A DNA stretch of 64,000 nt from Nocardia speluncae NBRC 108251 (GTDB lineage: Bacteria > Actinomycetota > Actinomycetes > Mycobacteriales > Mycobacteriaceae), in contig NZ_BDBZ01000048.1 of NCBI RefSeq assembly GCF_001613245.1, positions 1 to 64,000 on the forward strand, in the 5' to 3' direction. The position numbers and the translations under genes were made by a program. The notes beneath the pieces are model-generated. The model ran no database searches, was not told the DNA's origin, and saw only the letters and a program-made list of their open reading frames with translations. How positions within the stretch are numbered: position 1 is the stretch's first letter; each line of letters opens with the position of its first letter. Positions 41,936 through 50,537 of the stretch are shown in pieces.

Positions 41936-43387
41936 TCACTTGCTGTTGTCGATGCTGCTGGCGAGCGAGTCGAGAACGTCCTGGACGCCGGGGCCGTAAC
42001 CGGTTTGGTGTACTCCCGAGGTGTAGAACTCGGCCGCGTCGCTGCCTTGGCGGACAAGGTCGGCCATGTCGGACAGGGCAGCGCTGGTCGCGGGGTCGGT
42101 GCGGGCGGTGAGGTCGGCGACCAGACCGGTGAGCTGGCTGGCTCCGTCTCCGACGAGCGCCGAGGCCGCGGTGGCGGCGAGGTCGGCGGCTACCGGGACG
42201 AGTCCGGTCAGTTCGAGGCCGGCGCCGACGGGATCGCCGAGGGCGAGTTTGTCGACGGCGCGCCAGGCGACTTCTTGGGCGAGACCGATGTCGGTGGCGA
42301 CGCGGCCGAGGTCGACTCGGCCGATGATGCCGACGACTTGGGCGGCTACGGCGGTCCAGCCGCTGGGGTCGGCGGCTGCGGCCATCGAGAGTGCACGTGC
42401 GACGAGGCGTAGGTCGACCTGGTCGGCGATGCGAACCAGCGGGCTGAACAGGTTGTTGAGTTCGCCGCTGATGCGGTGGGTGCCGCCGATGTCTCCGGCC
42501 AGCACGGTGGGCGGCAGGCGCAGCACGTTGTCGCCGATAGCGGGCAAGTTCGCGGCGAACTCGGCGAGACCGCCGAGCACGAGGATGACCTGCCGTGTCA
42601 CCGAGGAGGGATCGAGCACACCGGTCGAAGACGAAGTGGTGGTGGTGTCGTCGAGGAGGGAGGAGTTGCCGGTGAACGCGCGGCCGACAGCGGCAAGTCC
42701 GGGCGATTCTTCCGGCGAGGTGGCGCAGTAGAGGTCGCCGGCGGCGCAGACGGTGCGTACTCGGTTGGCGAGGCTGCCGAAGTTGTCGCGGGGGCCGGCG
42801 ATCCCTTGCCCGTCGACCGGTTGTCCGAGCTGCGGTGTGCTCGGGTCACGGTTCGGGTCGGACAACAAACCAACGGCGAGCACTCGCGAGGCCGGAATCG
42901 GATCTTGGCTGCGGCCGATGGTGGAGGTGACGTCGCCGACGACATCGGCACCCTGTGAGTACCCGGCCATGACGACCTGAGTGGTCGGACACAGCCCCGC
43001 CAGCAGCCCGGACAGAGCTTGTACTCCACCGGATTCCGACTGCTGGTACGGGGCGGGGGCAGCGGCATAGGCCAGGGACCGTACGTCGATGTCGTTGCCG
43101 TAGCGGGCGCGCAGCCCGTCACCGATCGGTGCCAGCATGCCCACCGATCGGGTGGGGTCAGCGCCCGGATTGGTTTCGCCGGTGCCGGGCACCAGGACCG
43201 CCGTCCATCGGGGGCATGCCGCGCTGCCAGGTTCTGCGGTGGCAACTCCGGTCGCGACGGTGGTGACGGCGGTGGCGCCGACAACCACCACAGCCGCAGC
43301 CGCTACCGCACGCGCGGCGAACCGAGGGGCTGTTGCACGGTTGCGGCGGGCGGGCGCACGCCACGGTGTGAGTCGGAGATTGAACAT
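41936..43387 (-). CDS. Secreted cutinase-family protein with intact GYSQG (cluster 2)
   Basis: 483 residues from the ATG at 43387 with GGGAG upstream. An N-terminal signal segment (about 25-52) ends in VATAEPG. The alpha/beta hydrolase region starts CPRWTAVLVPGTG; the nucleophile elbow AGYSQGADV places Ser at 144. GDLYC is the likely acid-bearing loop. No obvious catalytic His follows in the usual place, so activity needs proof. The long helical C-terminus (about 290-483) is shared with the cluster 1 paralogue and is absent from simple cutinases. Probably acts on the cell envelope during transfer. It is about 2.5 kb from the wall hydrolase, separated by the wHTH and RAMA genes. Confidence 0.8.
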   Translation of the reverse strand: MFNLRLTPWRAPARRNRATAPRFAARAVAAAAVVVVGATAVTTVATGVATAEPGSAACPRWTAVLVPGTGETNPGADPTRSVGMLAPIGDGLRARYGNDIDVRSLAYAAAPAPYQQSESGGVQALSGLLAGLCPTTQVVMAGYSQGADVVGDVTSTIGRSQDPIPASRVLAVGLLSDPNRDPSTPQLGQPVDGQGIAGPRDNFGSLANRVRTVCAAGDLYCATSPEESPGLAAVGRAFTGNSSLLDDTTTTSSSTGVLDPSSVTRQVILVLGGLAEFAANLPAIGDNVLRLPPTVLAGDIGGTHRISGELNNLFSPLVRIADQVDLRLVARALSMAAAADPSGWTAVAAQVVGIIGRVDLGRVATDIGLAQEVAWRAVDKLALGDPVGAGLELTGLVPVAADLAATAASALVGDGASQLTGLVADLTARTDPATSAALSDMADLVRQGSDAAEFYTSGVHQTGYGPGVQDVLDSLASSIDNSK

Positions 43388-43746
43388 ATGGGGCTCCCAG
43401 GGACGTCGTATTCGGTCGTGCGGGTGAGTTCTCTCGCCGCACTGGGAACTCCGGGATTTCAGGGGTCTTTTGGACACAACGGGTCAGCAAAGCCATCGAG
43501 AGGAACGGACGGGGCGAACGGAAGACGCCCTTCAGCGGGTCTGACGGTGGGTATGCGACTCAAAGGGGTGTTCGGATGCGTTGCCCGGCGAATCAGGATG
43601 GTCAGGGTCGGCGCGCAGAACCCACCGAATCTGCGCCAGGCGGTTGTCGTTCGCGCGCCACAGGAGACGGGGCGATGGGGATCGGGGACGCGCGTTCGCG
43701 ACGGCTGGGCGGGCATCGACGGGCGTACGTCCTGGAAATGGCGAGA

Positions 43747-43795
43747 GCGGGAGTAGGGCGGTTGCCCTTTGACAGGGTGGCCGCTCTACTCCCGC
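43747..43795. terminator. Long imperfect hairpin, terminator of wHTH gene
   Basis: gcgggagtag...agggcaaccgcc-type stem: gcgggagtagggcggttgcc pairs with ggccgc.ctactcccgc across ttgac. It lies just after the stop (43815) of the minus-strand winged-helix gene. The remaining 43388-43746 gap is the upstream region of the cutinase gene with no gene of its own. Confidence 0.6.
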
Positions 43796-43814
43796 CGGGT
43801 CCGGGTGGTTCGGT

Positions 43815-44483
43815 TCAGGACTGGGAGGACGGTGCGAGTGCGAACTTCTTGGGGCGCGTGGTGGTCATCTCCGCGACCCCGGAGTCGGTGAGCCGTACGA
43901 GGGCATTGTGGACTGCGCCCGAGGACCGACCACCGAGCGCCTTGCCGATCTGGTGCGGGGTGAACTCCTGGCCCGGGTGGTCACGCAGGTGATCCTCGAC
44001 CAGCCCCCGCAGTGCACCGGGAGCGAGTTTGTCCGGATGCGGCGACCCTTCGCCGGTATGACCGGCTGGTCCCGCATCATCGGTGTCGGTGTCGGTGGCC
44101 GGTTCGTCCGAAGTTGTGGCGTTGTCAACGATTTCGTCGATGTTCGGCGGGGGCGGGGTGGAGTCATCGAGATGCGAGGCGTCGGTCTCCGGTGTGCGGG
44201 GCTGAGTTTCAGCATCGTCAGGGGCTTCGCCGTCGCCGGAGGTGTCGGTGTCGGGTTCGGTGGTGGGCGCGATGCTCCAGCGGGCGGCGGCGTGGGGGTT
44301 GGTCTCGTCGGTGTGGCGGGAGATGCTGCCGTCGGCGGCCCACATGTTGAGGAGCTTGCGGGTCTTCGACTGACTGATTCCTGCGGCGGTCGCCAGTTCG
44401 GCGGCGGGTTTGGGGTCAGCGCTGATGACCGCCCACAGGGCGTCTTCGACGGCGGTGCGGGCAGATTCTGTCGTGGTGGACAT
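43815..44483 (-). CDS. Winged-helix DNA-binding protein (paralogue of 228 gene)
   Basis: 222 residues from ATG 44483 with CAGGAGA upstream. The N-terminal HTH is about residues 5-55 (AAELATAAGISQSKTRKLLNMW). An acidic Asp/Thr/Pro linker (about 70-140) replaces the repeat linker of the 228 protein. The C-terminal winged helix (about 150-215) has PHQIGKALGGRSSGAVHNALVRL. Upstream it shares the TTGACA motif and the GTCCCGGCCGGGAC palindrome with the 228 gene, so the two are a duplicated regulator with its control region. Confidence 0.78.
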   Translation of the reverse strand: MSTTTESARTAVEDALWAVISADPKPAAELATAAGISQSKTRKLLNMWAADGSISRHTDETNPHAAARWSIAPTTEPDTDTSGDGEAPDDAETQPRTPETDASHLDDSTPPPPNIDEIVDNATTSDEPATDTDTDDAGPAGHTGEGSPHPDKLAPGALRGLVEDHLRDHPGQEFTPHQIGKALGGRSSGAVHNALVRLTDSGVAEMTTTRPKKFALAPSSQS

Positions 44484-44526
44484 GACATTCTCCTGGGAAA
44501 TGGTGGCTGGTGGTGTGTTTCGTCAT

Positions 44527-44540
44527 GTCCCGGCCGGGAC
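44527..44540. promoter_or_regulatory. Second copy of palindrome GTCCCGGCCGGGAC
   Basis: Identical to 171-184, located between the shared motif (44580-44609, minus) and the winged-helix start at 44483. Flanking bases tgcc and atgac (minus-strand reading) are also conserved. Confidence 0.5.
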
Positions 44541-44579
44541 GGCACCCCGGGAATTCGGATTCGTGGGGCGCCGGTCTCC

Positions 44580-44609
44580 ATGGACGCTCGATACGGGGTG
44601 AATTGTCAA
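44580..44609 (-). promoter_or_regulatory. Shared upstream motif, copy 2
   Basis: On the minus strand, TTGACA-N10-TATCGAGCGTCCAT, facing the winged-helix gene at 43815-44483. All 20 defined positions match copy 1 at 82-111. Confidence 0.6.
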
Positions 44610-44701
44610 GCGGAATCGGGAACGAAGCGGTCATATCGGCGGTATGTCACTGAAATGGCCGTGACTGTCTGCATGGGAATTGATTCCGTTTCGGTGTGGT
44701 C

Positions 44702-44731
44702 TTGACAAACCCGGGTCTATCGAGCGTCGAT
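44702..44731 (+). promoter_or_regulatory. Shared upstream motif, copy 3
   Basis: TTGACA-N10-TATCGAGCGTCGAT on the plus strand, one mismatch to copies 1 and 2. It faces the RAMA-like gene at 45030, with a weak version of the palindrome near 44779-44792. Together with copy 2 it makes a divergent control region between 44484 and 45029; I see no gene in that 546-bp gap. Confidence 0.6.
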
Positions 44732-44948
44732 GGTCGTGGAAACCCGTGGTTCGGCAATCCTGCCGATGAATGGGTGACCACCCCGGCCGGGTCGCCAATC
44801 ACGATTCCCTCGATCGAACTCCGGAGAAGCCGCATGCCCACTGACCACGACAATCGCGAAACCAGCTGAGTCGCAGCATCTTCTCAAGTCGGGCTCGGGA
44901 ACGACCGTTCCTGGCGAAGCTGACTGGCCCCGGCGTGGGCAGCGCAGA

Positions 44949-45878
44949 TCATGTGCGCGATGTCGGCGGAGGGGCCCTCGTGAAATCACTCGCTACGCAC
45001 AACTTTTCGGAACAGTTTGGAGACTTCTCATGGATAACACCGTTCTCACTGCAAGATTGGACGAGTCCTACACCGTCATCGGCACCAGTGAATGCGTCCA
45101 CCGCATCCGGGAAGTTACTTTCCAGGTGACTTGTGTGGATGATTGCATCCATAGCGAGGGCAGAATCTGCACCGAGTGTGCGCCGTCGTGGCAGCTGGAT
45201 TATGAATTCGACGAGCCGTTCCCGTTCGAGCGTGTGGCCCGGGTGACCGTCCGCGATCTGCTCGACGCGGGACACGTGCGTGTCGGCGATCGATTGGCCA
45301 GTCCCGACAGCGAGGTCACGGCGGTGATCACGGGCTGCGGTGGCTTGATGCTGCCCGACGGCCGCATCTTCACCAATCCTTCCGCCGCTGCCAACGCCGT
45401 CGGTGGTAACCGAAACGAGTAGCCCGCAGACGTGACCCGCGCGGCTCGCTTCCCTCGCGTGGGCCGCGCGGGTCACGTGCGTCGCGGCATGCATATGCGC
45501 CCGGCGCGAGCGGTGGATATCGCCCCTTCTGTGCCGCGATGCTCGGTGCTCTGCATGGCGGTTGGGTGTGCCGGGCCTATATGCCGTTGCCGCAGCATCC
45601 AGTGGTTGGCCCTCGTCCGGATGAACGTCTTCGCGGGCACCGTTTTCAGGTTCTGGGATTGTCGGGATGTTCGTGATCCCAGGGAAGGGGTTCGGCGAAC
45701 AGGTGCTGGGATTTCCACAGGGGGGGGCGCATTCGGCGCAGATGGTGTCTTGGTGCTGGCATCGGCGGGGGTCGGCGATGGGGATCTCGACTTCGTCGAT
45801 GTGGTGCACGAGTTCGGTGCCGCCGGGCGGGATGTGGGCGAAGTCCGCCAGCGCGGTGACGGTGGCCGGTAGAGTCAT
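44949..45878 (-). CDS. Possible gene downstream of wall hydrolase, 3' end doubtful
   Basis: An ATG at 45878 has an excellent AGGAGG ribosome site and lies 49 bp after the wall-hydrolase stop. The first 70 residues resemble the RAMA-like protein's N-terminus: VHHIDEVEIPIADPRRC followed by HQDTICAECAP, compared with VHRIREVTFQVTC and SEGRICTECAP. The remaining frame runs through a terminator and antisense to the RAMA-like gene and has poor composition. I read it as a paralogue whose 3' part is decayed; the coding part may end near 45600. Confidence 0.3.
   Translation of the reverse strand: MTLPATVTALADFAHIPPGGTELVHHIDEVEIPIADPRRCQHQDTICAECAPPCGNPSTCSPNPFPGITNIPTIPEPENGAREDVHPDEGQPLDAAATAYRPGTPNRHAEHRASRHRRGDIHRSRRAHMHAATHVTRAAHAREASRAGHVCGLLVSVTTDGVGSGGRIGEDAAVGQHQATAARDHRRDLAVGTGQSIADTHVSRVEQIADGHPGHTLERERLVEFIIQLPRRRTLGADSALAMDAIIHTSHLESNFPDAVDAFTGADDGVGLVQSCSENGVIHEKSPNCSEKLCVASDFTRAPPPTSRT
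45030..45422 (+). CDS. Cys-rich protein with RAMA/DUF4357-like C-terminus
   Basis: 130 residues from ATG 45030. Residues about 25-55 contain CVDDCIHSEGRICTEC, a possible zinc-binding cluster. The C-terminal half (about 75-127: VRDLLDAGHVRVGDRLASP, then GGLMLPDGRIFTNPSAAANAV) fits the RAMA/DUF4357 pattern, a small domain often fused to restriction-modification enzymes and thought to read modified DNA. That would suit an element encoding its own DNA methyltransferases. Preceded by the shared motif; followed by a strong hairpin. Confidence 0.6.
   Translation: MDNTVLTARLDESYTVIGTSECVHRIREVTFQVTCVDDCIHSEGRICTECAPSWQLDYEFDEPFPFERVARVTVRDLLDAGHVRVGDRLASPDSEVTAVITGCGGLMLPDGRIFTNPSAAANAVGGNRNE
45430..45478. 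terminator. 16-bp perfect inverted repeat, terminator
   Basis: Arms 45430-45445 and 45463-45478 are exact complements with a 17-base loop, 8 bases after the stop of the RAMA-like gene. Confidence 0.7.
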
Positions 45879-45927
45879 GGGGAAGCCTCCTGTCGAGATG
45901 TGACGGCTCGCTCTCGGACCGATCGGT

Positions 45928-46941
45928 CTAGAGCTGCGGTGCCGGACCGGCAGCGGGCGGCGCGAGGTCGGCGGGGCGAGTGGCCTTGTAGTAGTCATCG
46001 CCGCGCCAGCGGTATTCCGAGATTTGAACAGGCTCGTTGAAGGTCGGCGCGTGCAGCATCTTCCCGGCGCCCAGGTAGATGCTGACGTGGTGCACGTCGG
46101 CGTCGGTGCCGTAGAAGAGGAGATCACCGGGCAGGAGTTGGTCCTCGGGGATAGAGGGCCCGGTGTGGACTTGGTCGTAGGTGGTGCGTGGGATGGCGAT
46201 GCCGGCGCGGGCGTAGGCGGCTTGGGTGAGGCCGGAGCAATCCCAGCCGCCGGAGACCTCGGGGCCGTTGCCGCCCCAGACGTAGGGTTGCCCGAGTTGC
46301 TGGCAGGCGAACGAGATCGCTGTCGCGGCAGCGGGACTCGCGGCCCGTAGGTCGGCGCAGTCACCGCTGCCGGGCGGTGGTGCGGTGGCGTGCGTGGAGT
46401 AGCGGTCGGCCTGGGCGAGAACGTCGCGGACGTACCAGTCGGCGTGGTTATAGGCGAAGATCGCCGCGTAGAGATCGCCCGGCGCGCCGGAATCACACAG
46501 GTAATGGGCGGCTGCGTGGACGGCGTCGTGCGGGTTGTATCGCGACGGAGGTGTCGCCCCGCCAGCGGGCAGCGGATGCCGGGCGACGACGGAGTCGAAG
46601 GTGGGGGCCAGGAACTGCATCGGTCCACCGGCTCCGGCGAAGTTCTCCCCGGCGGCGACGCCGGGCAAAGTGGAGCGGCCGTGGTCGGTTTCGATCTTGC
46701 CGATCGCGGCGAGTACCGACCAATCCAAGCCCGGACACGAGCCGGCGCCTTGCTGATACAGCACCAGCATCTCCGGCGGGATATCGGTCAGGGCCTCGGT
46801 ACTCGGCGCAGTGGCCGCGCCCGGTGCCGGAGCCGGGGTGGGAGCATGGTCGTAGACGGCGACGGTGGCGACGACCGCGGCGATCACGACCGTGCAGAAC
46901 ACGACCGCGGCCGAACCGACACCGAGTGCTTTGGCGAACAT
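45928..46941 (-). CDS. Bifunctional lytic transglycosylase / NlpC-P60 peptidase (cluster 2)
   Basis: 337 residues. Same design as the cluster 1 protein: N-terminal membrane segment (about 8-30), SLT-like domain with Glu84 in AAIGKIETDHG and GAGGPMQFL, NlpC/P60 domain with Cys235 in GGWDCSGL and His near 285 in DVHHVSIYL. It cleaves peptidoglycan glycan strands and stem peptides at the transfer site. The start codon shares one base with the stop of the replication-relaxation gene. Confidence 0.88.
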   Translation of the reverse strand: MFAKALGVGSAAVVFCTVVIAAVVATVAVYDHAPTPAPAPGAATAPSTEALTDIPPEMLVLYQQGAGSCPGLDWSVLAAIGKIETDHGRSTLPGVAAGENFAGAGGPMQFLAPTFDSVVARHPLPAGGATPPSRYNPHDAVHAAAHYLCDSGAPGDLYAAIFAYNHADWYVRDVLAQADRYSTHATAPPPGSGDCADLRAASPAAATAISFACQQLGQPYVWGGNGPEVSGGWDCSGLTQAAYARAGIAIPRTTYDQVHTGPSIPEDQLLPGDLLFYGTDADVHHVSIYLGAGKMLHAPTFNEPVQISEYRWRGDDYYKATRPADLAPPAAGPAPQL

Positions 46942-47945
46942 CACGAACCTCCGGTCTCGCAGGGCGGCATCGGTGACGGCGGGTCGAGGACCGCCGGCCC
47001 ACTGGTCGTGGTCGGCGCGGAGTACTGCGGGATGCTCGCCGGGGGCGGGGTGAGATGCGGCCACGAGGCGGGGAGCTGGTGCAGCGCCAGTCGTTCGCCG
47101 CCGTGACCATCGAGGGACAGCCAGACACGGTCGGCGGGGCTCGGATGTTCTGCGGTGGGATCGAGAAGATCGGCAGCGGCGGTTGCGACCGGCACCGCGC
47201 CGGGGTCGGGCAGCGTTTGCCACGTCTCGAGGAGGGCACGGCGGGCGGTGGTTTCGCGTCCGGTGGTCGGCACCCACAGCAGAACGGGAGTGACGATGCC
47301 CGTGGAGCGGGCGAGTTCGGCGTAGCCGGCGAGCTTGCCGGCCACCGAGGAGAGGGTGATGGTGCCGAGGTCGAATTCGAGGAAGAAGTCCAGGGTCGCC
47401 CCGGTGTGGGTGTAGCGGCCGTAGGCGTCGGGGCGGACGAGATCACCCCAGAGCCCTCGGCTGCGGCCTTCCGACCACCACGCCAGCACCCGCCCGTGGC
47501 CGGGAGTTGTGACGAGGGCGGTGAACCATTGGTTGACGCCGACGGTGTGTGCGAGGTGCAGGCTGTGGGCGATAGCGAGGGCGCGCTCGTGGCGGTAACG
47601 CAGCTCACGGACCTCGATACCGGCTTCGGCGGCGACCACCGCGGCGCCGGCGGGAGCCAGGACCCAGTGCCCCGGGGCGGTGCCTCGCGCACGGAGGGGC
47701 CGGAACCGGTCGACGACCCGATACCTGTGCAACAGGGTGAGGCGGCGACGGGCTTTGATGATGGTGGGGAAGGCCAACTCGGCGAGCTGGGTGGTAGTCA
47801 GGACGCGATGCTCGAGCAGCATCCGCAGAATCCACCGATCCCTGCCGGTGAGCCGCACAGCCAGACCGGCGTGGCCGATCGCCGACGGTGCCCGGGTTGG
47901 TCGGGGTGCTCGCAGATCCCTCTGCCTATCCGGGTGATTGATCAT
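46941..47945 (-). CDS. Replication-relaxation family protein (cluster 2)
   Basis: 334 residues. Winged helix at about 30-110 (GRDRWILRMLLEHRVLTTTQLAEL) and a later LDFFLEFDLGT segment, matching the cluster 1 protein and the Replic_Relax family. GGAGG lies upstream of the ATG. Follows TraG by 63 bp and overlaps the wall hydrolase by one base. Confidence 0.82.
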   Translation of the reverse strand: MINHPDRQRDLRAPRPTRAPSAIGHAGLAVRLTGRDRWILRMLLEHRVLTTTQLAELAFPTIIKARRRLTLLHRYRVVDRFRPLRARGTAPGHWVLAPAGAAVVAAEAGIEVRELRYRHERALAIAHSLHLAHTVGVNQWFTALVTTPGHGRVLAWWSEGRSRGLWGDLVRPDAYGRYTHTGATLDFFLEFDLGTITLSSVAGKLAGYAELARSTGIVTPVLLWVPTTGRETTARRALLETWQTLPDPGAVPVATAAADLLDPTAEHPSPADRVWLSLDGHGGERLALHQLPASWPHLTPPPASIPQYSAPTTTSGPAVLDPPSPMPPCETGGS

Positions 47946-48008
47946 CGCAGCAACCTCCGAGAGTTGAATTACCTTGCTAGACAGGTGAATCCGTGTGGAC
48001 TCACTGGG

Positions 48009-50534
48009 TCAGGACAGGCGGGGATCGCCGCCACCGACCGGTGGAGCAGCAGATTTTGTGAGATCCGGCCCCGGTTCGTCGGTGTCGGGTTCTGCCGGCT
48101 CCGTGGTTGGAAGCGGTGCGGCGAGGCGAGCACGGGCAGCGGCGCGTATCTCGCGGGCGCGCCCCGGCACGGCTGGTGGCAGGGGTTGGGTGGTGAGGGT
48201 GAACGGTGGCGCCTGCTGGCCGCGGACCAAGACCCGGGCGGCGGCGTGGAAGGCGTCGAGGTGGGTCAGGTCGTGCTCGGACAACCAGGGAGTCGTGTGG
48301 CGAGCCAGGTCTCGGGCATCTTCGGGGGACGCGGTGAAGATGACCTTGTTGCGTGCATTGGCCGACACCGCCGCCCGCATGTCTGTCGGCAGCTGTCCGA
48401 GGTTTTGGTGCGCGATGACCAGAGACAGGCGCAGGCCGCGGGCCTCGGCGAGCATGTCCTCGAGTGGGGTGGCGAGGTTGAGGAAGTTGTGGGCTTCGTC
48501 GAGGGCCAGGGTGGCGTCGGGGCGCTGGTCGGGGTGGGTGCCGACGCGGGCGGTGGTGGCCTGCCAGGTGCGCGCTACGAGCAGCGATCCCATCAGGCGG
48601 CTGGTGTTCTCGCCGAGAGAGCCTTTGGGTATCCGGGCCAGGCAGATGCCGCCGTGGTCGAGCACGTCACCGAGATCGACGGTGGAGGGTCCGGCGGCGA
48701 GTGCGTCGCGTACGAATTGCCGGAACAGAAAGTGCCGCAACTTGTTCAACAACGGTCCGATGACCTGGTTGCGTGCGGAGTCGGTCAATTCCTCATACGA
48801 GGACCAGAATCCACGCAGGACGGGGTCGGTGGTGGCGCGGGTGACCCGGGTGCGGAACGCGGGCTCGGTCAACAAGCGCGGTAGATCGGTGAGGGTGGCG
48901 ACGCCGGGTTGGCGGCACAGGGTGAGCAGGCTTGCTCGCAGGACGTCGTCCGTGCGCGGGCCCCACCATTGGGCGAAGGTGCGGTGGAAGATGGTGGCCA
49001 GGTTGTCGACCGCGCGGTCGGTCCCCGCTCGGTCGGCGGGGGTGTCGAGCGGGTTGAGGCAAGGCGGGCGGCTGCGGGAGTCGGCGTCGAACAAGACGAC
49101 TCGGTCGGCGCAACGCCGGGGCAACCGGGCGAGGATGTCGGTGATGAGGTCGCCTTTGGGATCGACGACGACCACGCCGCGGTCCTGATCAGCCTCCTCG
49201 AGGATCAGCCGCCCCAGCAGTGTTGACTTCCCGACGCCGGTTGGGCCCAGGACGTGCAGGTGGTGGCGGGCGTCGGCGACGCGCACCGCCACCGAGCGTC
49301 CACCGGGACTGTCGGCAACGCCCAGGGGTTTCGAATACGGTCCCGCCGCAGGGATTTCCGGGGTCGGTGCGATGGCGCGGGCTCCGGCCCGCTGCACACC
49401 AGGAATGGCCGGATCATGCGGAAGATGGGCGAGTGCGGCCAGCTCCGGCACCGACAACAGATCACCGCGGCCCAGCCGCCGCTGCGAGAGCGCCGAGCCG
49501 AGCCGCCGCGTGCGGCGGTGCCGGTAGTAGTTGTGATCGGTGCAGGACCCGAACACCACCGCCAGCGCATCCGCCCGACCCCGCGCAACGGCCCGCGCCG
49601 CGACCCGGTCACCGGTATCGGGCACCGACACGGCATAGCGGATGACGGTCTCCCAGTGCGCACCACGGGCTTTACCGGCGGCGGCCCGCTGCTCGGTCGT
49701 CTCGCGCATCGCGGCCTGCCGATCACTCGACTGGGCCGCCGCCGCGGCACGGACGCGGCCAGCGCGGCGGACCGGGCCCGGGGTGAGCAGATCGAGCACC
49801 TCCCGCAGCAGCGGGATAGGCCATGCCGCACCGGTCCCGGTTCGGGTGCCGCGCCGCACGCGGCGGCCGGTGACCGGTCGCGCCAGTACCTGCACGCAGG
49901 CGGCCTGCCCGGGGCCCAGATCATCGGCGGCGGAGATGAGATCACGAACCAGGTCCGCGCCGCCGTAGTCGGTGCGGATCGGCAGTGCTTCCCGGCGCCC
50001 GAGCCGCAGCTCACCTCCGGACAGCAGCCGACGATCCTCAAGCCCAGGAGGTGTGAGCGGCGGGGAGACCGTATGGGCGGTGCGGGTGTGCGCGCCCGGC
50101 CACGCGGAGGCCACCGCCCGCTCGACCAACCCTGGCGGAATCCGGCCGGGTACCCAGAGCCGAATCGCCACCCCGTGCTCGGGGGTGATGCTGTACTCGA
50201 ACCCCAGATGCGGTTGCCCGAACAGCATCCGCCGCCAGGACGGGCGCAGCTGCCCGGTCAGATGCGCCCACAGTGCCTCCGCCCCCTTCGGATCGACCTT
50301 GGGAGGCGTGAGGACGGTGACCTGGCGGGCGTCGGTGGCCAGCCGGTGCCGGCGCAGTCGCTCGGCAACCCTCGCCGCGGCGAGCACGCCCACCATCAGC
50401 CCCACAGCGATCACCGCCGCCGGACCGGTCACCACCCGTAAAGCGGTGTCGGCGAGTTCGCGCATCGCTGCGGCGGGGTCGAGCAGCAGCTCGCCCACGA
50501 TGCCGTGGTCCGCCGCAAACAGCATGAGGGACAT
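48009..50534 (-). CDS. VirD4/TraG-type coupling ATPase (cluster 2)
   Basis: 841 residues. N-terminal hydrophobic segment (about 30-55). Walker A GPTGVGKST near 435-443, Walker B ALDEAHNFLNL, and the TraG-type C-terminus (RDLARHTTPWLSEHDLTHLDAF). It starts 3 bases after the VirB4 stop, so in this cluster coupling ATPase and channel ATPase are one operon. Confidence 0.9.
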   Translation of the reverse strand: MSLMLFAADHGIVGELLLDPAAAMRELADTALRVVTGPAAVIAVGLMVGVLAAARVAERLRRHRLATDARQVTVLTPPKVDPKGAEALWAHLTGQLRPSWRRMLFGQPHLGFEYSITPEHGVAIRLWVPGRIPPGLVERAVASAWPGAHTRTAHTVSPPLTPPGLEDRRLLSGGELRLGRREALPIRTDYGGADLVRDLISAADDLGPGQAACVQVLARPVTGRRVRRGTRTGTGAAWPIPLLREVLDLLTPGPVRRAGRVRAAAAAQSSDRQAAMRETTEQRAAAGKARGAHWETVIRYAVSVPDTGDRVAARAVARGRADALAVVFGSCTDHNYYRHRRTRRLGSALSQRRLGRGDLLSVPELAALAHLPHDPAIPGVQRAGARAIAPTPEIPAAGPYSKPLGVADSPGGRSVAVRVADARHHLHVLGPTGVGKSTLLGRLILEEADQDRGVVVVDPKGDLITDILARLPRRCADRVVLFDADSRSRPPCLNPLDTPADRAGTDRAVDNLATIFHRTFAQWWGPRTDDVLRASLLTLCRQPGVATLTDLPRLLTEPAFRTRVTRATTDPVLRGFWSSYEELTDSARNQVIGPLLNKLRHFLFRQFVRDALAAGPSTVDLGDVLDHGGICLARIPKGSLGENTSRLMGSLLVARTWQATTARVGTHPDQRPDATLALDEAHNFLNLATPLEDMLAEARGLRLSLVIAHQNLGQLPTDMRAAVSANARNKVIFTASPEDARDLARHTTPWLSEHDLTHLDAFHAAARVLVRGQQAPPFTLTTQPLPPAVPGRAREIRAAARARLAAPLPTTEPAEPDTDEPGPDLTKSAAPPVGGGDPRLS

Positions 50535-50537
50535 GGC

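Noticed and set aside
47055..48884. 609-codon plus-strand frame opposite the replication-relaxation and TraG genes
   Set aside because: It covers two genes with strong motifs on the other strand, has Gly/Gln-rich composition and no domain.
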